Positions 51,907 to 60,878 of a stretch of 64,000 nucleotides of DNA are shown one piece after another. Where the stretch lies: assembly GCF_001653335.1 (NCBI RefSeq), contig NZ_CP015079.1:186001-250000 (forward strand), given 5' to 3'. The notes below the pieces were generated by a model. The model was given only the letters and a program-made list of their open reading frames with translations. It made no database searches and was not told where the DNA came from. The stretch comes from Nocardioides dokdonensis FR1436 (GTDB lineage: Bacteria > Actinomycetota > Actinomycetes > Propionibacteriales > Nocardioidaceae). A program made the translations under genes and the position numbers. The stretch's first letter is position 1; every line of letters begins with the position of its first letter.

Positions 51907-53577
51907 ATGACGTCGTCCGCCGCACCGACCGACCTCCTCGACCGTGCCCGCGCCTGGGCCGACGCCGATCCGGACCCCGGCACCCGCGCGGAGCTCGAGG
52001 AGCTCCTGGTCGCCGTCGAGTCGGGTGACGAGGCCGCCCGCGCCGATCTGGCCGACCGCTTCGACGGCACCCTGGAGTTCGGCACCGCCGGGCTGCGCGG
52101 TGCGATGGGAGCGGGTCCGAACCGGATGAACCGCGTCGTCGTCACCCGCGCCGCGGCCGGCCTGGCGTCGTACCTCGTCGACCAGGCCGAGGGCGGGCAC
52201 GCCGGTCGCGGCGCGGTCGTCATCGGCTACGACGCCCGCCACCTCTCCGAGCAGTTCGCCCAGGACAGCGCCGAGGTCATCAGCGGCGCCGGGCTCGACG
52301 TGTGGCTGCTCCCGCGCCCGCTGCCGACCCCGGTGCTGGCCTTTGCGATCCAGGAGCTCGGCTGCGTGGCCGGGGTGATGGTCACCGCGAGCCACAACCC
52401 GCCCCAGGACAACGGCTACAAGGTCTACCTCGGCGACGGCAGCCAGATCGTGCCCCCGGCCGACACGCAGATCGCCGAGCGGATCGCGGCGGTCGGCGAG
52501 CTGACCTCGGTCCCGCGCGCGAAGGGCGCCCGGGTGCTGGACGAGGAGGTCGTCGACTCCTACCTCGACACCGCTGCCGCACTGGCCGGCGACGGCCCGC
52601 GCGACCTCGACGTCGTCTACACCCCGCTGCACGGCGTCGGCGGCACCACGGTCGCCCAGGTCCTCGAGACCGCCGGCTTCGCCGCACCCCGCATGGTCGA
52701 GCAGCAGGAGCAGCCCGACCCCGAGTTCTCCACCGTGGCGTTCCCGAACCCCGAGGAGGAGGGGGCGATGGACCTCGCCCTCGAGCTCGCGGCCCGCACC
52801 GACGCCGACCTCGTGGTGGCCAACGACCCCGACGCCGACCGCTGCGCCGCGGCGGTGCCGACGCCCACCGGCTGGCGGATGCTGCGCGGCGACGAGGTCG
52901 GTGCGCTGCTGGGCTTGCACCTGGTGCGCCGCGGCGTCACCGGCACCCTCGCGACCAGCATCGTGTCGTCGAGCCTACTCGGCAAGATCGCCGCCGCAGC
53001 CGGTCTGCCGTACGTCGAGACGCTCACCGGCTTCAAGTGGATCGGCCGCGTGGAGGGGCTGTCCTTCGGCTACGAGGAGGCGTTGGGCTACTGCTGCGAC
53101 CCCGAGCACGTCAAGGACAAGGACGGCGTCTCGGCCCTGCTGCTGCTGTGCGAGATGGCCGCCGAGGCCAAGGCCGCGGGTCGCAGCCTGCTCGACCTGC
53201 TCGACGACCTGGCCCAGGAGCACGGGCTGCACGCCACCGACCAGGTCAGCGTGCGCGTCGAGGACGTCTCCCTGATCAGCGACGCGATGCGGCGCCTGCG
53301 TGCGCAGCCGCCGACGGTGCTCGGCGGGCTCGCCGTCGAGGGTGTCGACGACCTGGCCGAGGGCTCCGCGGACCTCCCGCCGACCGAGGGCCTGCGCTAC
53401 CGGCTCGCCGACGGCGCCCGGGTGGTGGTGCGCCCCAGCGGCACCGAGCCCAAGCTCAAGGCCTACCTCGAGGTCGTGGTGCCGGTGCGCGACGAGCCCG
53501 TCGAGGCTGCACGCATCGCGGCCGCGACGCGCCTCGACGCCCTCGCCGGCGACGTACGGGCCGCGCTCGGGCTGTAG
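51907..53577 (+). CDS. Phospho-sugar mutase (phosphoglucomutase/phosphomannomutase family)
   Basis: 556 residues, four-domain alpha-D-phosphohexomutase. EFGTAGLRGAMGAGPNRMN, phosphoserine loop VMVTASHNPPQDNGYKVY (Ser162), metal loop NDPDADRCAAAV, sugar-binding loop LTGFKWIGR and phosphate loop RPSGTEPKLKAYLEV. Corresponds to pmmB next to deoD in mycobacteria. Its place between PNP and deoC, with no deoB in view, suggests that it interconverts ribose/deoxyribose 1- and 5-phosphate (phosphopentomutase role); that is inference. Confidence 0.94.
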   Translation: MTSSAAPTDLLDRARAWADADPDPGTRAELEELLVAVESGDEAARADLADRFDGTLEFGTAGLRGAMGAGPNRMNRVVVTRAAAGLASYLVDQAEGGHAGRGAVVIGYDARHLSEQFAQDSAEVISGAGLDVWLLPRPLPTPVLAFAIQELGCVAGVMVTASHNPPQDNGYKVYLGDGSQIVPPADTQIAERIAAVGELTSVPRAKGARVLDEEVVDSYLDTAAALAGDGPRDLDVVYTPLHGVGGTTVAQVLETAGFAAPRMVEQQEQPDPEFSTVAFPNPEEEGAMDLALELAARTDADLVVANDPDADRCAAAVPTPTGWRMLRGDEVGALLGLHLVRRGVTGTLATSIVSSSLLGKIAAAAGLPYVETLTGFKWIGRVEGLSFGYEEALGYCCDPEHVKDKDGVSALLLLCEMAAEAKAAGRSLLDLLDDLAQEHGLHATDQVSVRVEDVSLISDAMRRLRAQPPTVLGGLAVEGVDDLAEGSADLPPTEGLRYRLADGARVVVRPSGTEPKLKAYLEVVVPVRDEPVEAARIAAATRLDALAGDVRAALGL

Positions 53578-53589
53578 CCGCCCCGGGGA

Positions 53590-54219
53590 TCAGGCCAGGG
53601 CGAGGCTGAGCACCGCGACCAGCCCGGCCAGCACCACGACGCCGAGCTGCACGTACGCCGGCGCCCGGGAGACCCGGGCCGCGACCGCGGCCTGCTCGGG
53701 GCTGCCCTGCTTGACCCGGTGCCGGCTGCGGGCCTGCGCGCAGAGCGCACGCAAGCGGTCCTCGACGAAGTCGGCGTAGTTCATGCCCTCCTCGGCCACC
53801 AGGCCCTCGCCGGGCACCGGGGTCATCGCGAGCTCGCGGGTCGAGCGCGGCTTGCGCAGCGCCTGGCGGAAGCTGCGGCCCACCGCCGGGGAGACGTAGC
53901 GCTTGTCCGCGACGAGCACGGCGAGCACCTGGCGCACCACCACGGACTGCACCGCCGCCAACGGCAGCCGGACGGTCTCGAAGAGGTTCACCATCACCAG
54001 CTCGTCCTCGGTGACCCGCACGACGGGCTTGAGCATCGAGCCGTGCACGAGGGCCCCGACGAGCACGGCCACGGCCACGGTGGTGATCCCGAAGCCCGAC
54101 CCCGGGTCGACCACCCCGATGACGACCACGGCGGCGCTCACCACGACTCCCACCACGCCGAGGAAGCGACCGCTGGTCGGCCTGAACACCTCGACGTACT
54201 CCTCACGGCCGTGGGGCAT
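53590..54219 (-). CDS. Membrane protein with PH-like domain
   Basis: 209 residues: two N-terminal helices (about 18-60), a PH-like beta region (VRVTEDELVMVNLFETVRLPLAAVQSVVVRQVLAVLVADKRYVSPAVGR), a cytoplasmic stretch and one C-terminal helix (QLGVVVLAGLVAVLSLAL). Fourth protein of this general kind in the window. AGGAG 8 nt before the ATG. Function unknown. Divergent from deoC. Confidence 0.75.
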   Translation of the reverse strand: MPHGREEYVEVFRPTSGRFLGVVGVVVSAAVVVIGVVDPGSGFGITTVAVAVLVGALVHGSMLKPVVRVTEDELVMVNLFETVRLPLAAVQSVVVRQVLAVLVADKRYVSPAVGRSFRQALRKPRSTRELAMTPVPGEGLVAEEGMNYADFVEDRLRALCAQARSRHRVKQGSPEQAAVAARVSRAPAYVQLGVVVLAGLVAVLSLALA

Positions 54220-54266
54220 GCGTGGTGCTCCTGTCGTCGGGTTGTGACCGGGTCGGCGGCCAACCC

Positions 54267-54272
54267 TATGCT
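54267..54272 (+). promoter_or_regulatory. -10 box of deoC (leaderless type)
   Basis: TATGCT, then GGTCCA (6 nt), then ATG at 54279. TTGTGA (54242-54247) could be a poor -35, 19 bp away. Confidence 0.6.
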
Positions 54273-54278
54273 GGTCCA

Positions 54279-55274
54279 ATGCCCACCACGCCCACGACCG
54301 AGGCCCCTGCCGCCACCGCGGCCGCTGGCCCCGCGCCCGGCGGGGACCTCTCGGACGTCACCCGCTCCGACGCTTCCCTGCGCCGCTTCCTGCACGGCCT
54401 GCCCGGGGTCGACCAGGTCGGCGCCGAGGCGCGCGCCGCCTCGCTCGGCACCCGGTCGATCAAGACCACCGCCAAGGAGCAGGCGATCGACCTGGCCATC
54501 CGGATGGTCGACCTGACCACGCTCGAGGGCCAGGACACCCCCGGCAAGGTCCGCGCCCTGGCCAGCAAGGCGATGCGCCCCGACCCCGCCGACCCGACCT
54601 GCCCGGCCGCCGCCGCGGTCTGCGTGTACGGCGACCTCGTCGGCGTGGCCAAGGAGACGCTCGGCAGCAGCGGCGTCAGGGTGGCCGCCGTGGCCACCGC
54701 GTTCCCCAGCGGCCGCGCCTCCCGCGCGGTCAAGCTCGCCGACACCCGCGACGCGGTCGCGGCCGGCGCCGACGAGATCGACATGGTCATCGACCGTGGC
54801 GCGTTCCTGTCGGGGCGCTACCTCGAGGTCTACGAGGAGATCGTGGCGGTCAAGGAGGCGTGCGGCCCCGCGCACCTCAAGGTCATCTTCGAGACCGGTG
54901 AGCTGCAGACCTACGACAACGTGCGACGCGCCTCGTGGCTGGCGATGATGGCCGGCGGTCACTTCATCAAGACCTCCACCGGCAAGACGCAGCCTGCCGC
55001 GACCCTGCCGGTCACCATGATCATGCTCGAGGCGGTGCGCGACTACCGCGAGGCCACCGGGCAGATGGTGGGCGTCAAGCCCGCCGGCGGCATCCGCACC
55101 ACCAAGGACGCGATCAAGTACCTCGTGACCGTCAACGAGGTCGCCGGCCCCGACTGGCTCGACCCCGACTGGTTCCGCTTCGGAGCCTCCACGCTGCTCA
55201 ACGACCTGCTGATGCAGCGCACCAAGATGCGCACCGGCCGGTACTCCGGCCCCGACTACTTCACCCTGGACTGA
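54279..55274 (+). CDS. deoC: Deoxyribose-phosphate aldolase
   Basis: 331 residues. Splits 2-deoxyribose 5-phosphate into glyceraldehyde 3-phosphate and acetaldehyde. VDLTTLEGQDTPGKVRAL, AAVCVYGDLV, AVATAFPSGRAS, ADEIDMVIDRGAFLSGRY, HLKVIFETGEL (proton-relay Lys), FIKTSTGK (Schiff-base Lys region) and MVGVKPAGGIRTTKDA. Longer than E. coli DeoC by a disordered Ala/Pro/Thr N-terminus of about 25 residues. First gene of a tight operon: deoC, two aldehyde dehydrogenase genes, uridine kinase, peptidase-like gene. Confidence 0.96.
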   Translation: MPTTPTTEAPAATAAAGPAPGGDLSDVTRSDASLRRFLHGLPGVDQVGAEARAASLGTRSIKTTAKEQAIDLAIRMVDLTTLEGQDTPGKVRALASKAMRPDPADPTCPAAAAVCVYGDLVGVAKETLGSSGVRVAAVATAFPSGRASRAVKLADTRDAVAAGADEIDMVIDRGAFLSGRYLEVYEEIVAVKEACGPAHLKVIFETGELQTYDNVRRASWLAMMAGGHFIKTSTGKTQPAATLPVTMIMLEAVRDYREATGQMVGVKPAGGIRTTKDAIKYLVTVNEVAGPDWLDPDWFRFGASTLLNDLLMQRTKMRTGRYSGPDYFTLD

Positions 55275-55278
55275 TCGC

Positions 55279-56730
55279 ATGAGCATCTTCGAGTACGCCC
55301 CCGCCCCCGAGTCCCGCGCGATCGTCGACATCAAGGCCTCCTGCGGCCTCTTCGTCAACGGCGAGTTCGTCGACGGCCACGGCACGCCCTTCAAGACCGT
55401 CAACCCGGCCACCGAGGAGGTCCTCGCCGAGGTCGCGGAGGCGAACGACGCCGACGTCGACGCCGCGGTGAAGGCCGCCCGCAGGGCCTACGACAAGGTC
55501 TGGGGCCCGATGCCCGGCCGCGAGCGCGCCAAGTACCTCTACCGGATCGCACGCATCCTGCAGGAGCGCGCCCGCGAGATCTCCGTGCTGGAGACCATCG
55601 ACAACGGCAAGCCGATCAAGGAGTCCCGCGACGTCGACGTCCCGACCGCGGCTGCCTTCTTCTTCTACTACGCCGGCTGGGCCGACAAGCTCGAGCACTC
55701 CGGCTACGGCAGCACCCCGCTGGGTGTCGCCGGCCAGGTGATCCCCTGGAACTTCCCGTTGCTGATGCTGGCCTGGAAGATCGCCCCGGCGCTGGCCTGC
55801 GGCAACACCGTGGTCCTCAAGCCGGCCGAGACCACCCCGCTCACCGCCCTGCTCTTCGCCGAGATCTGCCAGCAGGCCGACCTGCCCCCGGGCGTGGTCA
55901 ACATCATCACCGGCGCCGGCGCGACCGGCGAGACCCTCGTGGGCCACCCGGACGTCGACAAGGTCGCCTTCACCGGCTCCACCGGCGTCGGCAAGGCCAT
56001 CGCCCGCACGGTGGCCGGCAGCTCCAAGAAGGTCACCCTCGAGCTCGGGGGCAAGGCCGCCAACATCGTCTTCGACGACGCGCCGATCGACCAGGCCATC
56101 GAGGGCATCGTCAACGGCATCTTCTTCAACCAGGGCCACGTCTGCTGCGCGGGCTCGCGCCTGCTGGTCCAGGAGTCGATCGCCGACGAGGTGCTCACCC
56201 GGCTCAAGCGCCGGATGTCGACGCTGCGCCTGGGCGACCCGCTGGACAAGAACACCGACGTGGGCGCCATCAACTCCGCTGCCCAGCTGGCCCGCATCCA
56301 CGAGCTGTCCGACATCGGCGAGGCCGAGGTCGGCACCGGGGACGGCGCCGGGCGCTGGTCGCCCGAGTGCGAGCTGCCCAGCACCGGCTTCTGGTTCCCG
56401 CCCACGATCTTCACCGGGGTCTCCCAGGCACACCGGATCGCGCGCGAGGAGATCTTCGGCCCCGTGCTGTCGGTGCTGACCTTCCGCACGCCCAGTGAGG
56501 CGGTCGAGAAGGCCAACAACACGCCGTACGGGCTCTCGGCGGGGGTCTGGACCGACAAGGGGTCGCGGATCCTCGACATCGCCGGGCGCCTGCGCGCCGG
56601 CGTCGTGTGGGCCAACACGTTCAACAAGTTCGACCCGACGAGCCCCTTCGGTGGCTACAAGGAGTCGGGCTACGGCCGCGAGGGCGGGCGCCACGGCCTC
56701 GCCGCCTACCTGAAGGGAGCCGACGCGTGA
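55279..56730 (+). CDS. NAD-dependent aldehyde dehydrogenase (full length)
   Basis: 483 residues. IPWNFPLLMLAWKIAPALACGNTVVLKPAETTPL (cofactor), FTGSTGVGKAI, VTLELGGKAANIVF with base Glu255, GHVCCAGSRL with nucleophile Cys289 or Cys290, GPVLSVLTF, FGGYKESGYGREGG. All catalytic residues present. Begins 4 nt after deoC, so the obvious substrate is the acetaldehyde DeoC releases; oxidation gives acetate. GTGA overlap with the next gene. Confidence 0.95.
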   Translation: MSIFEYAPAPESRAIVDIKASCGLFVNGEFVDGHGTPFKTVNPATEEVLAEVAEANDADVDAAVKAARRAYDKVWGPMPGRERAKYLYRIARILQERAREISVLETIDNGKPIKESRDVDVPTAAAFFFYYAGWADKLEHSGYGSTPLGVAGQVIPWNFPLLMLAWKIAPALACGNTVVLKPAETTPLTALLFAEICQQADLPPGVVNIITGAGATGETLVGHPDVDKVAFTGSTGVGKAIARTVAGSSKKVTLELGGKAANIVFDDAPIDQAIEGIVNGIFFNQGHVCCAGSRLLVQESIADEVLTRLKRRMSTLRLGDPLDKNTDVGAINSAAQLARIHELSDIGEAEVGTGDGAGRWSPECELPSTGFWFPPTIFTGVSQAHRIAREEIFGPVLSVLTFRTPSEAVEKANNTPYGLSAGVWTDKGSRILDIAGRLRAGVVWANTFNKFDPTSPFGGYKESGYGREGGRHGLAAYLKGADA

Positions 56731-57599
56731 GCACCCGCATCGACGTCCGCAAGACCTACAAGCTCTTCATCGGCGGCGCCTTCCCGCGCTCGGAGTCGGG
56801 CTACTCCTACGTCGTCAACGACAGCAAGGGGGCCTTCGTGGCCAACGCCGCCCTGGCCTCGCGCAAGGACGCCCGGGACGCCGTCGGCGCGGCCCGCAAG
56901 GCGCAGTCCGGCTGGGCCGGACGCACCGCCTACAACCGTGCGCAGATCCTCTACCGCGTCGCCGAGGTCATGGAGGACCGCCGCCCCCAGTTCGTGCAGG
57001 CCGTCCAGCAGTCCGAGGGGCTCTCGGGCAGCAAGGCCGAGCGCGTCGTCGACGAGGCCGTCGACCGCTGGGTCTGGTACGCCGGCTGGGCCGACAAGCT
57101 CACCCAGGTCGTCGGCAACGCGAACCCGGTGGCCGGGCCCTTCTTCAACCTCTCGACCCCGGAGCCGACCGGGGTCGTGGCGGTGCTCGCCCCTGAGCGC
57201 TCCTCGCTGCTCGGCCTGGTCTCGGTGCTGGCGCCCGTCATCGTCAGCGGCAACACCGCCGTCGTGGTCTCGTCCTACTCGCGCCCGCTGCCGGCGGTGA
57301 ACCTCGCCGAGGTGCTCGCCACCAGCGACGTGCCCGGCGGCGTCGTCAACATCCTCACCGGCAAGGCCGCCACCGTCGCGCCCTGGCTGGCGGCCCACAT
57401 GGACGTCAACGCCATCGACCTGGGCGGGGTCGCCGGCGACCCGGTCCTGGCCACCGAGCTCGAGGTGGCCGCGGCCGACAACCTCAAGCGCGTGCGCCGG
57501 GCGCCCGCCGCCGAGCCCGACTGGAGCGCCGCCCCCGGCCTCGAGCCGATGACCGCCTTCCTGGAGACCAAGACGGTCTGGCACCCGATGGGCGTGTGA
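56727..57599 (+). CDS. Half-length aldehyde dehydrogenase paralogue lacking the catalytic domain
   Basis: 290 residues. Matches the N-terminal cofactor half of aldehyde dehydrogenases (YKLFIGGAFPRSESGYSYVV, YNRAQILYRVAEVMEDRR, WVWYAGWADKL, LAPERSSLLGLVSVLAPVIVSGNTAVVV, VPGGVVNILTGKAATVAPWLAAHMDVNAIDLGG) and then stops. The usual P-W-N-F is replaced by A-P-E-R-S-S, and the E-L-G-G-K base and the catalytic cysteine segment are absent. No frameshift or lost tail is visible before the uridine kinase start, and codon use is normal, so it is a maintained gene. Probably a non-catalytic partner of the previous protein. Confidence 0.88.
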   Translation: MSTRIDVRKTYKLFIGGAFPRSESGYSYVVNDSKGAFVANAALASRKDARDAVGAARKAQSGWAGRTAYNRAQILYRVAEVMEDRRPQFVQAVQQSEGLSGSKAERVVDEAVDRWVWYAGWADKLTQVVGNANPVAGPFFNLSTPEPTGVVAVLAPERSSLLGLVSVLAPVIVSGNTAVVVSSYSRPLPAVNLAEVLATSDVPGGVVNILTGKAATVAPWLAAHMDVNAIDLGGVAGDPVLATELEVAAADNLKRVRRAPAAEPDWSAAPGLEPMTAFLETKTVWHPMGV

Positions 57600-58213
57600 G
57601 CGCCCTGCAGGCGCGGGTCGTCGTGCTGGCCGGGCCCTCGGGGTCCGGCAAGTCCCGCCTCGCCGAACGGCTCGGGCTGCCGGTGCTGCGGCTCGACGAC
57701 TTCTACAAGGACGGCGACGACCCGTCACTGCCGCGCATCACCGAGGGCCTCAACACCGGCCTCGTCGACTGGGACCACCCGGACTCGTGGCTGCCGCAGG
57801 ACGCGCTCAGCACCATGCGCGCGCTGTGCGACCACGGTCGGGCCGACGTGCCGGTCTACGACATCTCGCAGAGCTCGCGCACCGGCTGGCAGAGCCTCGA
57901 CCTGGGCGGCTCGCCGCTCTTCGTGGCGGAGGGCATCTTCGCCCCGGACGTCGTGGACCCGGCACGGACCGCGGGCCTGCTCGCCGCGGCGTACTGCATC
58001 CGGCGCAGCACGCTGCGCACGTTCTGGCTGCGCCTGACCCGCGACCTGCGCGAGCACCGCAAGCCGCCGCTGGTGCTGGTGCGCCGCGGGCTGGCCCTGG
58101 CCCGACGCCAGCGCGCCGTCGTCGCCGACGCCGTCGCCAAGGGGTGCGCGCCGCGGACCCCCGACCAGGCGGTCGCCGAGGTGGGCGGGATCGCCGCCCG
58201 GGCGCGTGCCTGA
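57596..58213 (+). CDS. Uridine kinase-like P-loop kinase
   Basis: 205 residues. Walker A GPSGSGKSRLAERL, then LRLDDFYKDGDDPSLP and WDHPDSW (the uridine-binding Asp region), VAEGIFAPDVV. Phosphorylates uridine/cytidine by family. GTG overlaps the previous stop by 4 nt. Fits the salvage theme of the operon. Short for a uridine kinase and without the C-terminal extra helices. Confidence 0.88.
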   Translation: MSALQARVVVLAGPSGSGKSRLAERLGLPVLRLDDFYKDGDDPSLPRITEGLNTGLVDWDHPDSWLPQDALSTMRALCDHGRADVPVYDISQSSRTGWQSLDLGGSPLFVAEGIFAPDVVDPARTAGLLAAAYCIRRSTLRTFWLRLTRDLREHRKPPLVLVRRGLALARRQRAVVADAVAKGCAPRTPDQAVAEVGGIAARARA

Positions 58214-58775
58214 GCGGCCCTGGCTGGGCTGGCCGCACCGCCAGCCCGACCAGCGCTCCTGCGGCGCCGCCTGCCTCGTGCTGGCCACGATGCGCACCGA
58301 CCCGTCGTACGACGCCCGGTTGCGCGGCGACCCCGGGCTCTGGCCCGCGGAGGTGCAGCGCACGCACCGCGAGGTGACCCGGCTGCGCGACGCCGGCCGG
58401 TTCGCCCTGCCGTGGCCGCGCCTGCTGGGCACTCCCCCGTGGGCGGTGGCGCGGCGGCTCGGTCACCGGCCGGGCGGGCGCTGGCGCACCCGGCCGCTGC
58501 GGGTCGGTCGGCGCCCCTTCGCCTTCGACGCGCTGCTGGTGCTGGCCCGCCACGACGTGCCGCTGCCCGTCTACGTCGGCTCAGTCCTGCTGCCGCGGCA
58601 CGTGGTACTGGTGGTGGGCATCACCGGAGCGTCCGAGGACGAGCTGCTGGTCTGGGACCCGGCCCGCGGCGGCACGCTCACCGTGACCCGAGCGGCGTTC
58701 GATGCCGGCCGGCTGCCCTTCGGGCGCTGGCGCACCCCGTGGTTCGTGGTCCTGCCCGCCGGCCTCGCCGGCTGA
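58206..58775 (+). CDS. C39-like (papain-fold) cysteine peptidase-like protein
   Basis: 189 residues. Q-R-S-C-G-A-A at 16-22 (Cys19 nucleophile, Gln16 oxyanion), His132 in LLPRHVVLVVGI and Asp151 in LLVWDPARGG match the C39-type triad order. No signal peptide, no membrane segment. GTG at 58206 overlaps the uridine kinase stop region by 8 nt, so it belongs to the deoC operon. The natural substrate and the reason for being here are unknown. Confidence 0.75.
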   Translation: MPERPWLGWPHRQPDQRSCGAACLVLATMRTDPSYDARLRGDPGLWPAEVQRTHREVTRLRDAGRFALPWPRLLGTPPWAVARRLGHRPGGRWRTRPLRVGRRPFAFDALLVLARHDVPLPVYVGSVLLPRHVVLVVGITGASEDELLVWDPARGGTLTVTRAAFDAGRLPFGRWRTPWFVVLPAGLAG

Positions 58776-58805
58776 GCACCCCCGCCCCACCGGTGAGTCG
58801 GAGCG

Positions 58806-59267
58806 CTACAGCGTGCGGGCGATGCCGAGGATGACCACCCACGCGACCGGCAGCGACATGCCCAGGCCGAGCATCATCCGAGCCAGGGCGAGCGAGGTGG
58901 CACCGGCGCCGGCGGTGGGGTCGGCGCCGGCGAGGACGACGCGGGTCGGGTGCCGGGGGTCGTAGCGGACCTCGACCCGCTCCCCCACGTGCGGCACGGG
59001 CGGCTCGACGCCGGTCATGGTCTGTGCCTCGACGTCGCGATCGCCGACCCGGAAGCGCACCTGCTGGTAGTAGATGGTCGCCGGCTCGCCGGCCAGCGCC
59101 ACGTCCTTGGGCAGCGACGCCACCACCTCCGCGGTCGCGGGCTCCGAGCGCTCCCCGAACCCGGCGGCCTCGTGGCGCTGGTGCAGCCCGCGGACGCCGA
59201 GCACGGCACCGGCGAGCAGCGCCAGCACCGCGGCGCCGAGCAGGACCACGCTCAGCGCGAGGCTCAC
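58806..59267 (-). CDS. DUF3592-type membrane protein
   Basis: 153 residues: one N-terminal helix, an extracytoplasmic beta-sandwich ([62 protein letters not shown], the DUF3592 pattern), and one C-terminal helix. GTG 59267 overlaps the add stop (GTGA), so co-translated with adenosine deaminase. Function unknown. Confidence 0.8.
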   Translation of the reverse strand: MSLALSVVLLGAAVLALLAGAVLGVRGLHQRHEAAGFGERSEPATAEVVASLPKDVALAGEPATIYYQQVRFRVGDRDVEAQTMTGVEPPVPHVGERVEVRYDPRHPTRVVLAGADPTAGAGATSLALARMMLGLGMSLPVAWVVILGIARTL

Positions 59268-60367
59268 ACGCCCTCCGCCGCCAGGGCGGCGTACCCCGGC
59301 TTGATGACCTCGTCGATGATCGCCAGCCGCTCGTCGAACGGCAGGAACGCCGACTTCATGGCGTTGATGGTGAACCAGCGCAGGTCGTCGAGGGTGTAGC
59401 CGAAGGCCTCCACGAGCGCGGTCATCTCCTTGGTCATGGAGGTGTTGCTCATCAGGCGGTTGTCGGTGTTGACGGTGACGCGGAAGCGCAGCCGCGTCAG
59501 CAGCCCGATCGGGTGCTCGGCGATCGAGGTCGCGGCGCCGGTCTGCACGTTGCTCGCGGGGCACAGCTCCAGCGGCACCCGGCGGTCACGCACGTACTGC
59601 GCCAGCCGCCCCAGCGTCACGGTGCCGTCCTCGGCGACCTCGATGTCGTCGACGATCCGGACGCCGTGCCCGAGCCGGTCGGCGCCGCACCACTGCAGCG
59701 CCTGCCAGATCGACGGCAGCCCGAAGGCCTCGCCCGCGTGGATGGTGAAGTGGCTGTTCTCGCGCTGGAGGTACTCGAACGCGTCGAGGTGGCGGGTCGG
59801 GGGGAACCCCGCCTCGGCGCCGGCGATGTCGAAGCCGGCCACCCCGCGGTCGCGCCAGGCCACGGCGAGCTCCGCGATCTCCCGGGAGCGGGCCTGGTGG
59901 CGCATCGCGGTGAGCAGCTGGCGCACCACGATCGGCGTCTCGGCGGCCGCGACGGCCTCGTCGAAGCCCTGCTGGACCGCCGCGACCACGTCGTCGAGGC
60001 TCAAGCCGGCCTCCACGTGCTGCTCGGGCGCGTAGCGCACCTCCGCGTAGACGACACCGTCGGCGACGAGGTCCTCGACGAACTCCCGCGCCACGCGGGT
60101 CAGCGCCGGCGCGCTCTGCATGACCGCGACGGTGTGGTCGAAGGTCTCCAGGTAGCGCTCCAGCGACCCCGAGTCGGCCGACTCCGCGAACCAGCGCGCG
60201 AGCGACTCGGCGGTGTCCGCGGGGAGGTCGTGCCCGACCTCGCGGGCCAGCTCCAGGATCGTGGCGGGACGCAGTCCGCCGTCGAGGTGGTCGTGCAGGA
60301 CGACCTTGGGCGCCCGAGCCACCTGCTCGGGCGTGGGGACGGTAAGTTCCGTGACAGTGCCGTTCAT
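59264..60367 (-). CDS. add: Adenosine deaminase
   Basis: 367 residues. Converts adenosine/deoxyadenosine to inosine/deoxyinosine. Zinc site [10 protein letters not shown] (two His), [23 protein letters not shown] (third His and catalytic Glu), DRLGHGVRI, and [15 protein letters not shown] with the final Asp. Supplies inosine to the phosphorylase at 49070. ATG at 60367 has GGAAGGA 7 nt upstream. Same order as Rv3313c. Confidence 0.96.
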   Translation of the reverse strand: MNGTVTELTVPTPEQVARAPKVVLHDHLDGGLRPATILELAREVGHDLPADTAESLARWFAESADSGSLERYLETFDHTVAVMQSAPALTRVAREFVEDLVADGVVYAEVRYAPEQHVEAGLSLDDVVAAVQQGFDEAVAAAETPIVVRQLLTAMRHQARSREIAELAVAWRDRGVAGFDIAGAEAGFPPTRHLDAFEYLQRENSHFTIHAGEAFGLPSIWQALQWCGADRLGHGVRIVDDIEVAEDGTVTLGRLAQYVRDRRVPLELCPASNVQTGAATSIAEHPIGLLTRLRFRVTVNTDNRLMSNTSMTKEMTALVEAFGYTLDDLRWFTINAMKSAFLPFDERLAIIDEVIKPGYAALAAEGV

Positions 60368-60407
60368 GACGGCATCCTTCCATCCCGCAGCCCGACAGGA
60401 GCCACCG

Positions 60408-60863
60408 ATGCGCGTGTTCACCAGCCTCGACGAGGTAGCCGAGGCCGCCGGCCAGGAGCTCGGCACCAGCGACTGGGTCGAGATCGACCAGCAGCGCGTC
60501 GACACCTTCGCCGAGGCCACCGGCGACCACCAGTGGATCCACGTCGACGTGGAGCGCGCGAAGGACGGCCCCTTCGGCGGCACCATCGCGCACGGCTACC
60601 TGACGCTGTCCCTGGTGCCGTGGCTGGGCAGCAGCGTCTTCAGCTTCGACACCCCGGGCGCCAAGCTCAACTACGGCGTCAACAAGGTGCGGTTCCCGAG
60701 CCCGGTCCTCGTCGGCAGCCGCATCCGGGCCACCGTGACGCTCGGCGAAGTCACGGACATCGCCGCCGGCAAGCAGGCCACCGTGCGCTACACGATTGAG
60801 ATCGAGGGCGCCGCGAAGCCCGCCTGCGTCGCCGAGTCCGTCGTCCTGCTGCTCACCGACTGA
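60408..60863 (+). CDS. MaoC-family (R)-specific enoyl-CoA hydratase-like protein
   Basis: 151 residues, single hot-dog domain: [57 protein letters not shown]. The hydratase Asp/His pair (GDHQWIHVD) and [12 protein letters not shown] are intact. Probably (R)-hydration of a trans-2-enoyl-CoA. AGGAG 6 nt before the ATG. Divergent from add, 40 bp apart; no functional link with nucleosides is evident. Confidence 0.92.
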   Translation: MRVFTSLDEVAEAAGQELGTSDWVEIDQQRVDTFAEATGDHQWIHVDVERAKDGPFGGTIAHGYLTLSLVPWLGSSVFSFDTPGAKLNYGVNKVRFPSPVLVGSRIRATVTLGEVTDIAAGKQATVRYTIEIEGAAKPACVAESVVLLLTD

Positions 60864-60878
60864 CGCCGCGCCGCGGGT

